A stretch of DNA of 13,246 nt, taken from the NCBI GenBank assembly GCA_948902155.1, contig CAQVQZ010000041.1:1-13246 (forward strand). Reading direction: 5' to 3'. Of this stretch, positions 1-5,760 are shown in pieces; the stretch's first letter is position 1, and every line of letters starts with the position of its first letter. The position numbers and the translations under genes are program-made. The notes below the pieces were generated by a model, which was not told the DNA's origin, made no database searches, and saw only the letters and a list, made by a program, of their open reading frames with translations. The DNA is from an uncultured Oscillibacter sp. GTDB taxonomy: Bacteria; Bacillota_A; Clostridia; Oscillospirales; Oscillospiraceae.

Positions 1-179
1 TCAAGGACACGGTGGAGTACCTGAAGGCCATGGACGTGGAGGTGGTGGCCAGCATGGTGGGCGAAATCCTCACCGTGCAGGAGGCCGCGGGCTTCCAGAT
101 GAACATCGCCAAGTGGGACGACGAGTTTATCCGCCTGTGGAACACTCCCTGCCACACCCCCGCCTACAGCAAGGAGTAA
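1..179 (+). CDS. 3' end of unrecognised gene upstream of lsrF-like gene (partial)
   Basis: The frame is open from the window edge (first full codon at position 3) to TAA at 177-179. It encodes about 58 residues, running from KDTVEYLKAMDVEVVASMVG to a tail ending HTPAYSKE. I do not recognise the family from this C-terminal piece. It has no membrane segment and a mixed charged composition, so it is probably a cytosolic protein. Its last codons (AAG GAG TAA) also form the ribosome-binding site of the next gene, whose ATG lies 3 bases after the stop. The two genes are therefore almost certainly co-transcribed and translationally coupled. Given the aldolase that follows, a sugar-phosphate or carbohydrate role is possible, but nothing here proves it. 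Confidence 0.8.
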   Translation, partial: KDTVEYLKAMDVEVVASMVGEILTVQEAAGFQMNIAKWDDEFIRLWNTPCHTPAYSKE

Positions 180-182
180 GGC

Positions 183-1067
183 ATGGCGGACAACATTGGA
201 AACAAGGCGGCTCACGATTACCACCTGGATGTTCCCGCCGTTCAGGAGGGCTTCTATGTCAAGGGCGCGGCCCACTGCGACTGGGGCATGAAGGCCCGGC
301 TGGCCCGGATGTTCAACCCCAAGTCGGGAAACACCGTCATGCTGGCCTTCGACCACGGCTACATCATGGGCCCCACCGCCGGGCTGGAGCGGATCGATCT
401 GGTGATCCCGCCGCTGATTCCCCATGTGGATGTGCTGATGGGGACCCGGGGTGTTTTCCGCTCCTGCGTTTCCCCCGCCGCCCAGGTGGGGCGCTGCCTC
501 CGGGTGACCTACGATTCCACCGTCCTGTATGACGACATGTCCAACGGAGGCGGCCTTGCCAGCGATATGGAGAACGCCCTGCGGATGAACGCGGACTGCG
601 TGGCGGTGCAGACCTTCATCGGCTCCCCCGGCGAGAGCCGCTCCCTGGAGCTTCTCTGCCGCACCGCCGACGCCGGGGCCCGGTACGGCGTGCCCACCCT
701 GGGGGTGGTGGCCGTGGGCAAGGAGATGGAGCGGACGGAGAAGTTCTTCCTGCTGGCTACGCGGGTTCTGGCGGAGAACGGGGCCAACATCGTCAAAAGC
801 TATTACTGCGAGGGCTTTGAACGGGTGGCCGCCGCCTGCCCGGCGCCCATCGTCATCGCCGGGGGCAAGAAGCTGCCGGAGCCGGAGGCCCTGGACATGG
901 CCTACAAGGCCATTCAGGAGGGCGCCCACGGCGTGGACATGGGGCGGAACATCTTCCAGTCCGACTGCCCCGCCGGCATGGCCCAGGCCATCGGCAAGGT
1001 GGTCCACGAGGGCTATACGCCCCAGCAGGCCTATGAGGTCTACCAGGAGATCAAACATCAAAAATAG
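183..1067 (+). CDS. lsrF: LsrF-type class I aldolase/thiolase (3-hydroxy-5-phosphonooxypentane-2,4-dione thiolase family)
   Basis: This 294-residue protein closely resembles remembered E. coli LsrF (about 291 residues) along its length. Shared blocks include DWGM, a FNPKSG-type motif, MLAFDHGY at 53-60, GLERID at 67-72, a GTRG-type motif near 87, IVIAGGKKLPE near 224-233 and GVDMGRNIFQSD. The Schiff-base lysine of the family is expected at Lys205 (IVKSYYCEGFER). In E. coli this cytosolic enzyme transfers an acetyl group from phosphorylated autoinducer-2 breakdown product to CoA. The fold is the DhnA/FbaB-type TIM barrel. AAGGAG, overlapping the previous stop, supports the ATG at 183. The next gene begins 11 bases downstream. 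The partner there is a VOC protein, not LsrG, so the true substrate may be another phosphorylated dicarbonyl or sugar. The family call is firm; the AI-2 role is inferred. Confidence 0.85.
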   Translation: MADNIGNKAAHDYHLDVPAVQEGFYVKGAAHCDWGMKARLARMFNPKSGNTVMLAFDHGYIMGPTAGLERIDLVIPPLIPHVDVLMGTRGVFRSCVSPAAQVGRCLRVTYDSTVLYDDMSNGGGLASDMENALRMNADCVAVQTFIGSPGESRSLELLCRTADAGARYGVPTLGVVAVGKEMERTEKFFLLATRVLAENGANIVKSYYCEGFERVAAACPAPIVIAGGKKLPEPEALDMAYKAIQEGAHGVDMGRNIFQSDCPAGMAQAIGKVVHEGYTPQQAYEVYQEIKHQK

Positions 1068-1078
1068 GAGGAAGCGCC

Positions 1079-1402
1079 ATGTCTGCCGAATACATGCACA
1101 TCGGAATCCCCGTCACCAACCGCAAGCCCAACATGACGTATAACGAGGGGGCCAAATTCTGGGTCAGCAATGTGGACGACTACGACTATAAAATCGAGTA
1201 CCTGAAATTTGAGGAGGGCACCCCCTTCCCGGAGGAGATCCACCGCCACCCCCATGTGGCCTATAAGGTGGACGACCTGGAGAAATACGTGGCCGACGCC
1301 GACAGCGTCATCTGCGGGCCCATGCCCGCCAACGACAGAGGCGACCGGCTGGCCTTCGTCTGGAAGGACGGGGCCATCCTGGAGCTCTATCAGGAGGCCT
1401 GA
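1079..1402 (+). CDS. small VOC (glyoxalase/dioxygenase fold) protein
   Basis: This 107-residue soluble protein starts at ATG 1079, with AGGAGG 6 bases upstream beginning at the previous stop. It is the size of one vicinal-oxygen-chelate module. The metal-ligand pattern of the superfamily is visible: His7 in MHIGIPV on the first strand, His59 in HRHPHVAYKVDDLE, and Glu102 in the terminal strand AILELYQ. VOC proteins act as isomerases, lyases, epimerases or dioxygenases on small metal-chelating substrates. The gene follows lsrF by 11 bases and is last before a terminator, so it probably acts in the same pathway, for example isomerising the aldolase substrate. It is not LsrG, which is an ABM-fold protein of about 96 residues with a different sequence. 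The substrate is unknown. Confidence 0.85.
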   Translation: MSAEYMHIGIPVTNRKPNMTYNEGAKFWVSNVDDYDYKIEYLKFEEGTPFPEEIHRHPHVAYKVDDLEKYVADADSVICGPMPANDRGDRLAFVWKDGAILELYQEA

Positions 1403-1410
1403 GCCATTGA

Positions 1411-1457
1411 ACAGCCCCCGCTTTTCGAAACAGCTTCGAAAGGCGGGGGCTGTTTTT
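1411..1457 (+). terminator. intrinsic terminator of the lsrF-like operon
   Basis: A 19-bp stem (1411-1429 with 1435-1453, one G-T pair, 5-base loop ACAGC) starts with ACAGCCCCCGC and is followed by a run of five T at 1453-1457. It lies 9 bases after the VOC gene stop. There is no A run on the left side, so it should work mainly on + strand transcripts. Confidence 0.93.
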
Positions 1458-1540
1458 GGGGGAAGCGGGCGCGCGGCATGGCGGGACCGGCGGCGCGCCG
1501 CTTGGGGAAAAGACGGCCTGGGACGGAGTTTTGGGGCTTT

Positions 1541-1732
1541 TATAGTCAACGCAGTTGAAAAGAAGCATACCCTTCTTTTCAACCGGCGGGCCATAGGCCC
1601 GCCGGGGCGCAAAGCGCCTGTGCGTTTCCTATGAAGGCAAGCACCGTGAGCCGCTCACGCGGCTTACGGCGCTGTAAAACAGCGCCGTATGGAAAAGAAT
1701 CCTTTGGACTCTTTTCAACTGTGCTGACGATA
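1541..1732. repeat. 192-bp multi-hairpin repeat with 22-bp terminal inverted repeats (copy 1)
   Basis: The ends 1541-1562 (TATAGTCAACGCAGTTGAAA...) and 1711-1732 match as inverted repeats at 19 of 22 positions. Between them lie six consecutive hairpins: 1554-1583 (12-bp perfect stem), 1583-1605 (10 bp, loop ATA), 1606-1618 (GGCGC/GCGCC), 1649-1664 (AGCCGC/GCGGCT), 1666-1688 (10 bp, loop AAA) and 1692-1716 (11 bp, one mismatch). I see no convincing gene in it. A diverged copy lies in the opposite direction at the 3' side of the window. It sits between convergent genes, ending 9 bases before the gtrII-like stop, and may act as a bidirectional transcription barrier. It looks like a non-autonomous miniature element or a REP/BIME-like family. 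The stretch 1458-1540 before it holds nothing I can identify. Confidence 0.85.
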
Positions 1733-1741
1733 GGACAGACG

Positions 1742-3319
1742 TTAGGGCCGCTCGTTCAGCTTGACGACCACCGCGCCCTCCACCACCCGGACGCTGCCCG
1801 CCTCCGGATACAGGGGCATAGCCCGGACCGGATCAAGCTCCGCCATGGCCAGGGCCCTTTCGCTGCCCTCCAGGCAGACCTCCCCTGTGAAGCCCAGGTA
1901 GTATTGGAGGAACAGGCCGTAGGTGTAGGACGTGCGCAGCCTGGCGAAGTCGAAAACGCCGTTGATCCGGACGCCGTCCAACTCCGGCGTGGGGGAGAGG
2001 GCGGCCTCTCGCGTCTTGCTGCCCAGCAGGACCACCGGCATCCCCTGGCGGTAGCCCTCGCAGGACTCAATTTTGTCCAGCAGGCGGATGGAGTAGGCCG
2101 TGCACTGCCGCAGGCTGAGGTCCATCTTCAGATACGCGGAGTTGGCGGTTACCGCATAGGAGAAGGCGGTCAGGATCATGGTCACAAGGACGATCCACCT
2201 TGCCGCCGTCGGAACCGCCCGGGGGGAGTCCGCCTCCAAGCCGAGGTCCGCGTACTCCGCCAGGGCGATGGGCGCGACGAGGATAAAGACGAGCCCGTAA
2301 ACCATCAGTATGTGGACCTCGCCCTTTGGCGCCATGAGGTAAATCAGGTTTCCCGCCAGCGGGTACAGGACTGCCAGCCCCAGGGCCAGCGCCGCCCGGG
2401 CCGGGCCCAGCCGCCGCTTCCGGACGGCCAGCAGCCCCAGCGCCGCGCAGCACAGGGCGGTCAGGAGGAACGCGTAGGGCAGAAAGCCGAAGTGAAACAG
2501 GTATTGATTCTGAAAAAAGACGGAGGCGTATTTCCGGTAGCTCTGGGCGATCAGCTGGGGGAGCTCTTCCAGGGAGAGGCGTCCCATGCTGGAGAGCCCC
2601 ATGTAATCCACCAGGGGAACCCGCCGGGTTGTGATGTGCACGGCCAGCAGATAGAGGGCCATGGCCGCCGCCAGAGTCCCCAGCAGCCGGAGGCCCCGGC
2701 GGAACAGCTCCCGGAAGGAACGGTCCCCGTCCAGCGTTTCCAGCAGCAAAGTCCCCACCATCAAAACCGCCGACACCTCGAAATAGCTTTGGTAAATTCC
2801 CATGGAGAGGGCGATCACCACGGCTCCGGAGAGCGTTCCCCACCGGGAGCGCACCGCCAGATAGGCGCCCAGCGCCGCCAGCATCAAACTGAAAAAGTAC
2901 GGGCCGGCCGTAAACATATACGCGAAGGTCCCGGTCACCGAGGGGAAGGAGACCATGACCGCCGCCGTCGCCACGCAAGCCAGCGGGCGGCGGATTCGAA
3001 ACAGGGACACGGTGAAGCACACGGTTCCCGCCAGAAACAGGACGGAGAGCAGGCCGATCAGCCAGGGCGTGCTGAACGGGCCGTCCAGCGGCGAAAGCGC
3101 CGGAAGCAGCCAGCGGCCGGAGGCCGTGCCGTAATCCATGGAGAAGAGATACAGGATGTCGTCATGGTTCGGCAGCTTGTTGACGAACATGTAACAATGC
3201 ACCGCAAGGCCCAGGAGCGCCGACGCAAAAAACGTCAGCCGGATTTCCCCGGGGACGCGGCTCCACAGCTCCTTTATAAGCGCCTCCGGCGGTTTCAGCG
3301 TTGGATGTCCGGCGTTCAC
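1742..3319 (-). CDS. GtrII-like polytopic membrane glucosyltransferase
   Basis: This is a protein of about 525 residues with roughly ten hydrophobic segments. The family-like luminal motif follows the first segment: NHDDILYLF, then a YGTASGRWLLP-type stretch with the Asp-Asp pair typical of undecaprenyl-phosphate-sugar-dependent GT-C enzymes of the GtrII type. The C-terminal ~120 residues form a soluble tail. Together with GtrB and GtrA upstream it makes the classic three-gene gtr set. GtrB charges bactoprenol with a sugar, GtrA is thought to flip it, and this enzyme transfers the sugar to a surface polymer outside the membrane. I prefer the GTG at 3319, because it overlaps the gtrB stop as GTGA and has AAGGGGG about 10 bases upstream. 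An in-frame GTG at 3346 would add 9 residues. The acceptor polymer is unknown. Confidence 0.83.
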   Translation of the reverse strand: MNAGHPTLKPPEALIKELWSRVPGEIRLTFFASALLGLAVHCYMFVNKLPNHDDILYLFSMDYGTASGRWLLPALSPLDGPFSTPWLIGLLSVLFLAGTVCFTVSLFRIRRPLACVATAAVMVSFPSVTGTFAYMFTAGPYFFSLMLAALGAYLAVRSRWGTLSGAVVIALSMGIYQSYFEVSAVLMVGTLLLETLDGDRSFRELFRRGLRLLGTLAAAMALYLLAVHITTRRVPLVDYMGLSSMGRLSLEELPQLIAQSYRKYASVFFQNQYLFHFGFLPYAFLLTALCCAALGLLAVRKRRLGPARAALALGLAVLYPLAGNLIYLMAPKGEVHILMVYGLVFILVAPIALAEYADLGLEADSPRAVPTAARWIVLVTMILTAFSYAVTANSAYLKMDLSLRQCTAYSIRLLDKIESCEGYRQGMPVVLLGSKTREAALSPTPELDGVRINGVFDFARLRTSYTYGLFLQYYLGFTGEVCLEGSERALAMAELDPVRAMPLYPEAGSVRVVEGAVVVKLNERP

Positions 3320-4248
3320 TGTGCGCCGCCCCCTTCCCGGCCGCACACCCTGGCCACAAGATACCGGGGGCGGGCCTTCACTTCAATGAAAATCTGCGCA
3401 ATGTAATAGCCGATGATTCCCAGGCTGATCATGAGGATGCTGCCGATCAGCAGCAGGAGGATGATCACCGTGGTGAAACCGTCCGCCGCCCCGCCCCGGG
3501 CCCATTTTGCCAGCGTCTGCACGCCCAGGACCAGGGACAGCAGCAGCGTCAGCACTCCCAGGACGGTGACGGCCTGCATGGGCGCGGAGGAGTAGGCGGC
3601 AATGTTGGAGACGGCGTAGCGGACCAGCGCCGCCGCGGGCCAGTGGGTGCGGCCCGCGGTCCGCTCCGCCACGCGGAATTCCACCTCCGCGGTGCGGAAG
3701 CCCACCCAGGCCGCCAGAGCGCGGAAGAAGGTCCTGCGCTCGGAGAGCGCCAGCAGCGTGTCCACCACCCGCCGGTCCATCAGCTTGAAGTCGGAGGCCC
3801 GGGACATGTCCAGCCCCACGGCTCCGCTCATAATTTTATAAAAGCACCTGGCGGCAAAGCTGTGGGCGCCGCTTTCCCTGCCCCGGTCGGCCTTCACGCC
3901 GTTGACGACCTCCCAGCCCTGCTGCCAGAGGGCGTACATCTCCGGCAGCTTCTCCGGCGGGTGCTGGAGATCGCAGTCGATGACCGCGCAGCAGTCCCCC
4001 GCGGCGGCCTCCAGTCCGGCGAAGATGGCGGCCTCCTTGCCAAAGTTGCGGGAAAAGCTGATTCCCCGCACGTTCGGCGCCGCCTGCGCGGCCTTGCCGA
4101 TCTCCTCCCAGGTGCGGTCAACGGAGCCGTCGTCCACAAAAACCAGCTCGCAGGGGATGCCCGCTGCCTGCAGCACGCTTCCAATCCGGTCGGAGGCGGA
4201 GGCAATGAGGGCCTCTTCGTTATAAGCCGGAATCACGACGGAAAGCAT
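3316..4248 (-). CDS. gtrB: GtrB-like bactoprenol glycosyltransferase (GT2, DPM1-like)
   Basis: This 310-residue GT-A enzyme has a two-helix C-terminal membrane hairpin. Visible family motifs are VVIPAYNEE (4-12), FVDDGSVDRT (37-46), the metal-binding DCDLQHPPE (91-99) and SDFKLMDRR (152-160). Membrane segments lie at about 225-248 and 261-288. The family transfers a sugar from a nucleotide donor to undecaprenyl phosphate on the cytoplasmic face. Translation is tightly coupled on both sides. Its ATG lies inside the last 29 bases of gtrA, and its TGA overlaps the GTG of the GtrII-like gene. The sugar (glucose, or GlcNAc as in other DPM1-like enzymes) cannot be read from sequence. All catalytic motifs are intact. 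Confidence 0.92.
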   Translation of the reverse strand: MLSVVIPAYNEEALIASASDRIGSVLQAAGIPCELVFVDDGSVDRTWEEIGKAAQAAPNVRGISFSRNFGKEAAIFAGLEAAAGDCCAVIDCDLQHPPEKLPEMYALWQQGWEVVNGVKADRGRESGAHSFAARCFYKIMSGAVGLDMSRASDFKLMDRRVVDTLLALSERRTFFRALAAWVGFRTAEVEFRVAERTAGRTHWPAAALVRYAVSNIAAYSSAPMQAVTVLGVLTLLLSLVLGVQTLAKWARGGAADGFTTVIILLLLIGSILMISLGIIGYYIAQIFIEVKARPRYLVARVCGREGGGAQ

Positions 4249-4666
4249 GGTCTGCGCCCCCCTTTTTTCGTTTGAATACCAGCAGTCCGGTCCAGTAATT
4301 GACGACGACCACCACCACCGCCGCCAGCAGCTTGGCGGCCAGCTGGTTCACGGCCAGCAGCTTTACCAGCACCAGGAGCAGCGCCGTCTCCAGGCCCAGG
4401 GAAAACAGCCTGGACAGGGCAAACTCGCCGGCCTCCCTCCAGCCCCGGCGGCCGGTGGAGCGGTACACCCACCTGCCGCTGGCGAGATAGGAGAAGGCCA
4501 CCGCCGCCACCCAGGCAATTCCGTTGCCGGCGATATAGTAAAGACCGGCGATCGCGGTCAGCAGGACATAGACCGCGTAGTTGACAAGCGTCGTCATACC
4601 GCCCACAACGAGATAGGCCAGCTGCTCCGCATGCGCGGTCAGAAGCGCGTGGATTCTTTTGGTCAT
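4220..4666 (-). CDS. gtrA: GtrA-like four-helix membrane protein (putative lipid-linked sugar flippase)
   Basis: This 148-residue protein has four predicted membrane helices (about 15-38, 41-62, 86-104, 109-130). Typical GtrA landmarks are YLVVGGMTTLVNYAVY near the start, SYLASGRWVYRS after helix 2 and a NYWTGLLVFKRK ending after helix 4. The family is believed to help move undecaprenyl-phosphate-sugar made by GtrB across the membrane. The ATG at 4666 is preceded by GGAGGA about 7 bases upstream. It is the first gene of the gtr cassette. Only 16 bases separate its start from the left recombination site of the proposed invertible promoter, so its ribosome site stays in place whichever way the segment faces. 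Confidence 0.92.
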   Translation of the reverse strand: MTKRIHALLTAHAEQLAYLVVGGMTTLVNYAVYVLLTAIAGLYYIAGNGIAWVAAVAFSYLASGRWVYRSTGRRGWREAGEFALSRLFSLGLETALLLVLVKLLAVNQLAAKLLAAVVVVVVNYWTGLLVFKRKKGGADHAFRRDSGL

Positions 4667-4682
4667 GGGCGTCCTCCGGCGC

Positions 4683-4706
4683 TGCAGAAACCTCTACTTT
4701 TTTGCA
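4683..4706 (+). repeat. putative recombinase crossover site, left (gtrA side)
   Basis: Arms TGCAGAAACCT and ACTTTTTTGCA (the latter reads TGCAAAAAAGT on the other strand) flank the central CT at 4694-4695. This is the usual build of a small serine-recombinase site: two imperfect half-sites around an asymmetric 2-base overlap. The flanking bases extend the symmetry slightly (CGCTGCA/TGCAGCG). Confidence 0.62.
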
Positions 4707-4741
4707 GCGGGCGCCCTTTTTGAAATTTTTTCCCGGAGGTA

Positions 4742-4770
4742 TTGAAAAGCGGGGATTCCTGTGTTATTCT
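4742..4770 (+). promoter_or_regulatory. sigma-A-type promoter inside the invertible segment, facing away from gtrA
   Basis: The -35 is TTGAAA (4742-4747), followed by a 17-base spacer and the -10 TATTCT (4765-4770), preceded by TGT as in an extended -10. As drawn it reads rightward, towards and antisense to the 3' end of the recombinase gene. It is the best promoter match in the gap; the minus strand shows only weak candidates. Confidence 0.6.
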
Positions 4771-4798
4771 GTTTTATGCTGAAAAGCAGAAAGTATCT

Positions 4799-4822
4799 TG
4801 CAGAAAAGTAGACTTTTTTGTA
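4799..4822 (-). repeat. putative recombinase crossover site, right (recombinase side)
   Basis: Arms TGCAGAAAAGT and ACTTTTTTGTA (the latter reads TACAAAAAAGT on the other strand) flank the central AG at 4810-4811. Read on the minus strand the centre is CT, matching the left site, so the pair is inverted. The core TCTACTTTT is identical to the left site in that orientation. The site ends 11 bases from the recombinase stop codon. Confidence 0.62.
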
Positions 4823-4833
4823 AAAACGCCCCC

Positions 4834-5445
4834 TTACAAGAACATGGCCTTTTCATAAATCTCCGCCCGGTAACGGAAGGTGGACAGCGGCATCCCGCAC
4901 TCCTTTGCCGCCGCCGTGCCGGTGATCGTCCCGGCCTTCCACCGCTGGTAGGCGCTGTGGTAGTTCTCCGGCAGCGGCCTGGGGGGCCTGCCGAACCGGA
5001 CGCCCCGGGCCTTTGCCGCCGCGATGCCCTCCGCCTGCCGCCGGCGGATGCTGGTGCGCTCGTTCTCCGCCACGAAGGACAGCACTTGGAGCACGATGTC
5101 GCTGAGGAAGGTCCCCATCAGGTCCTTGCCCCGGCGGGTGTCCAGGAGGGGCATGTCCAGCACCACAATGTCAATTTTTTTCTCCTTGGTGAGGGCCCGC
5201 CACTGATTCTGGATCTCCTCATAATTGCGTCCCAGCCGGTCGATGCTCTTGATGTAGAGCAGATCGTCCGGCCTGAGCTTTCGAACCAGCCGCTTGTACT
5301 GGGGGCGGTTGAAGTCCTTGCCGGACTGTTTGTCGGTGAAGATGTTCTCTTCCGGAACGGCCAGCTCCCGCATGGCGATGAGCTGCCGGTCCTCGTTCTG
5401 ATCCCGGGTGCTGACCCGGATATAGCCGTATGTATTTGAAATCAT
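4834..5445 (-). CDS. small serine recombinase (resolvase/invertase family)
   Basis: This 203-residue protein has the size of Hin/Gin-type invertases. The catalytic domain begins with YGYIRVSTRDQNEDRQ, where Ser12 is the expected nucleophile. It includes SIDRLGRNYEEI and, in the long helix, ERTSIRRRQAEGIAAAKARG followed by FGRPP. The last ~45 residues form a helix-turn-helix (TGTAAAKECGMPLSTFRYR) that binds DNA. I chose ATG 5445, because GGGAGG sits 7 bases before it; a TTG at 5451 would be too close. The enzyme breaks and rejoins DNA at 2-base staggered cuts, and the paired palindromic sites just downstream are its likely substrate. It could instead resolve plasmids or transposons, but no transposase is nearby. 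Confidence 0.92.
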   Translation of the reverse strand: MISNTYGYIRVSTRDQNEDRQLIAMRELAVPEENIFTDKQSGKDFNRPQYKRLVRKLRPDDLLYIKSIDRLGRNYEEIQNQWRALTKEKKIDIVVLDMPLLDTRRGKDLMGTFLSDIVLQVLSFVAENERTSIRRRQAEGIAAAKARGVRFGRPPRPLPENYHSAYQRWKAGTITGTAAAKECGMPLSTFRYRAEIYEKAMFL

Positions 5446-5527
5446 GACCAAGCCTCCCTTTGACTTCTTCAGGTGATATCTTACCCGGGAATTTCAGAAG
5501 CTGTACCAATAACCGCAGTACGTGGAT

Positions 5528-5548
5528 TGGCGGGAAAATTTCCCGCCA
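5528..5548. promoter_or_regulatory. 21-bp perfect palindrome upstream of recombinase, possible operator
   Basis: The arms TGGCGGGAAA and TTTCCCGCCA flank a single A. The lack of a loop and of a T tract favours a dimeric regulator site over a terminator. It lies about 80 bases upstream of the recombinase ATG, where it could control that gene. The regulator is unknown. Confidence 0.45.
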
Positions 5549-5593
5549 GGATGTGTGCCGCGGCGATTGGCGCCGCTTCTTACAGCTGTGCAG

Positions 5594-5638
5594 AAAAAGC
5601 ACGCAAACACACCTGCTCCGTGTGTTTGCGTGCTTTTT
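5594..5638 (-). terminator. strong intrinsic terminator downstream of sleC (bidirectional)
   Basis: A perfect 19-bp stem (5594-5612 with 5620-5638, core AGCACGCAAACACAC) with a 7-base loop carries five A on the left and five T on the right, so it has a T tract on both strands. It lies 122 bases past the sleC stop and separates sleC from the recombinase. Confidence 0.9.
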
Positions 5639-5760
5639 AAAATTGCGGGCCCGCCGCCTGGGGAGGCAGCGCTGAAGACCGCCATATCCCGCCGTCCGCC
5701 GCCTCGGCCCGCCGGGCAGCCTTTGGGGCTGACGGCCGGAGGGGGAGCGCCGCAGAGCGG

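Larger units (their letters stand above)
4683..4822. other. candidate invertible promoter segment (inverton) upstream of gtrA
   Basis: This AT-rich stretch in an otherwise GC-rich region is bounded by two palindromic 24-bp sites. Their four 11-base arms share the consensus TGCARAAAAGT, and their central dinucleotides read CT (left) and AG (right), which is opposite polarity. It contains one good promoter, which now reads away from gtrA. It lies directly between a serine recombinase gene and the gtr cassette. Inversion would place the promoter about 60 bases upstream of the gtrA ATG. This is inferred from layout; no inversion has been observed. Confidence 0.65.
5446..5760. other. intergenic region between recombinase start and sleC end
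   Basis: I see no gene in these 315 bases. They hold the recombinase ribosome site (GGGAGG), a 21-bp perfect palindrome (5528-5548), a small GCGGCG/CGCCGC hairpin (5560-5576), a strong terminator hairpin (5594-5638) and, from 5639 to the sleC stop, GC-rich sequence without a clear signal. A recombinase promoter must lie here, but only weak -35/-10 candidates are visible. Confidence 0.7.

Noticed and set aside
1079..1402. Calling the 107-residue gene lsrG
   Set aside because: Its sequence and metal-ligand pattern are VOC-type and do not resemble the LsrG sequence.
1631..3406. 591-codon open frame on the + strand opposite the GtrII-like gene
   Set aside because: It begins inside the repeat element, is Gln/Arg/Gly-rich and motif-free, and mirrors a membrane protein gene with clear helices and translational coupling.
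4683..4822. The paired 24-bp sites read as directly repeated res sites for deletion or resolution
   Set aside because: Direct alignment gives the same 19 of 24 matches, but the central dinucleotides (CT and AG) would then mismatch. Only the inverted alignment matches the overlap.
4834..5445. Recombinase as part of a transposon or prophage
   Set aside because: There is no transposase, phage structural gene or terminal repeat pair around it. Adjacency to paired sites and the gtr genes fits a local invertase better.
5459..5760. Short open frames of 60-130 codons between the recombinase and sleC
   Set aside because: They span a terminator hairpin and a palindrome on both strands and have no ribosome site or recognisable domain.
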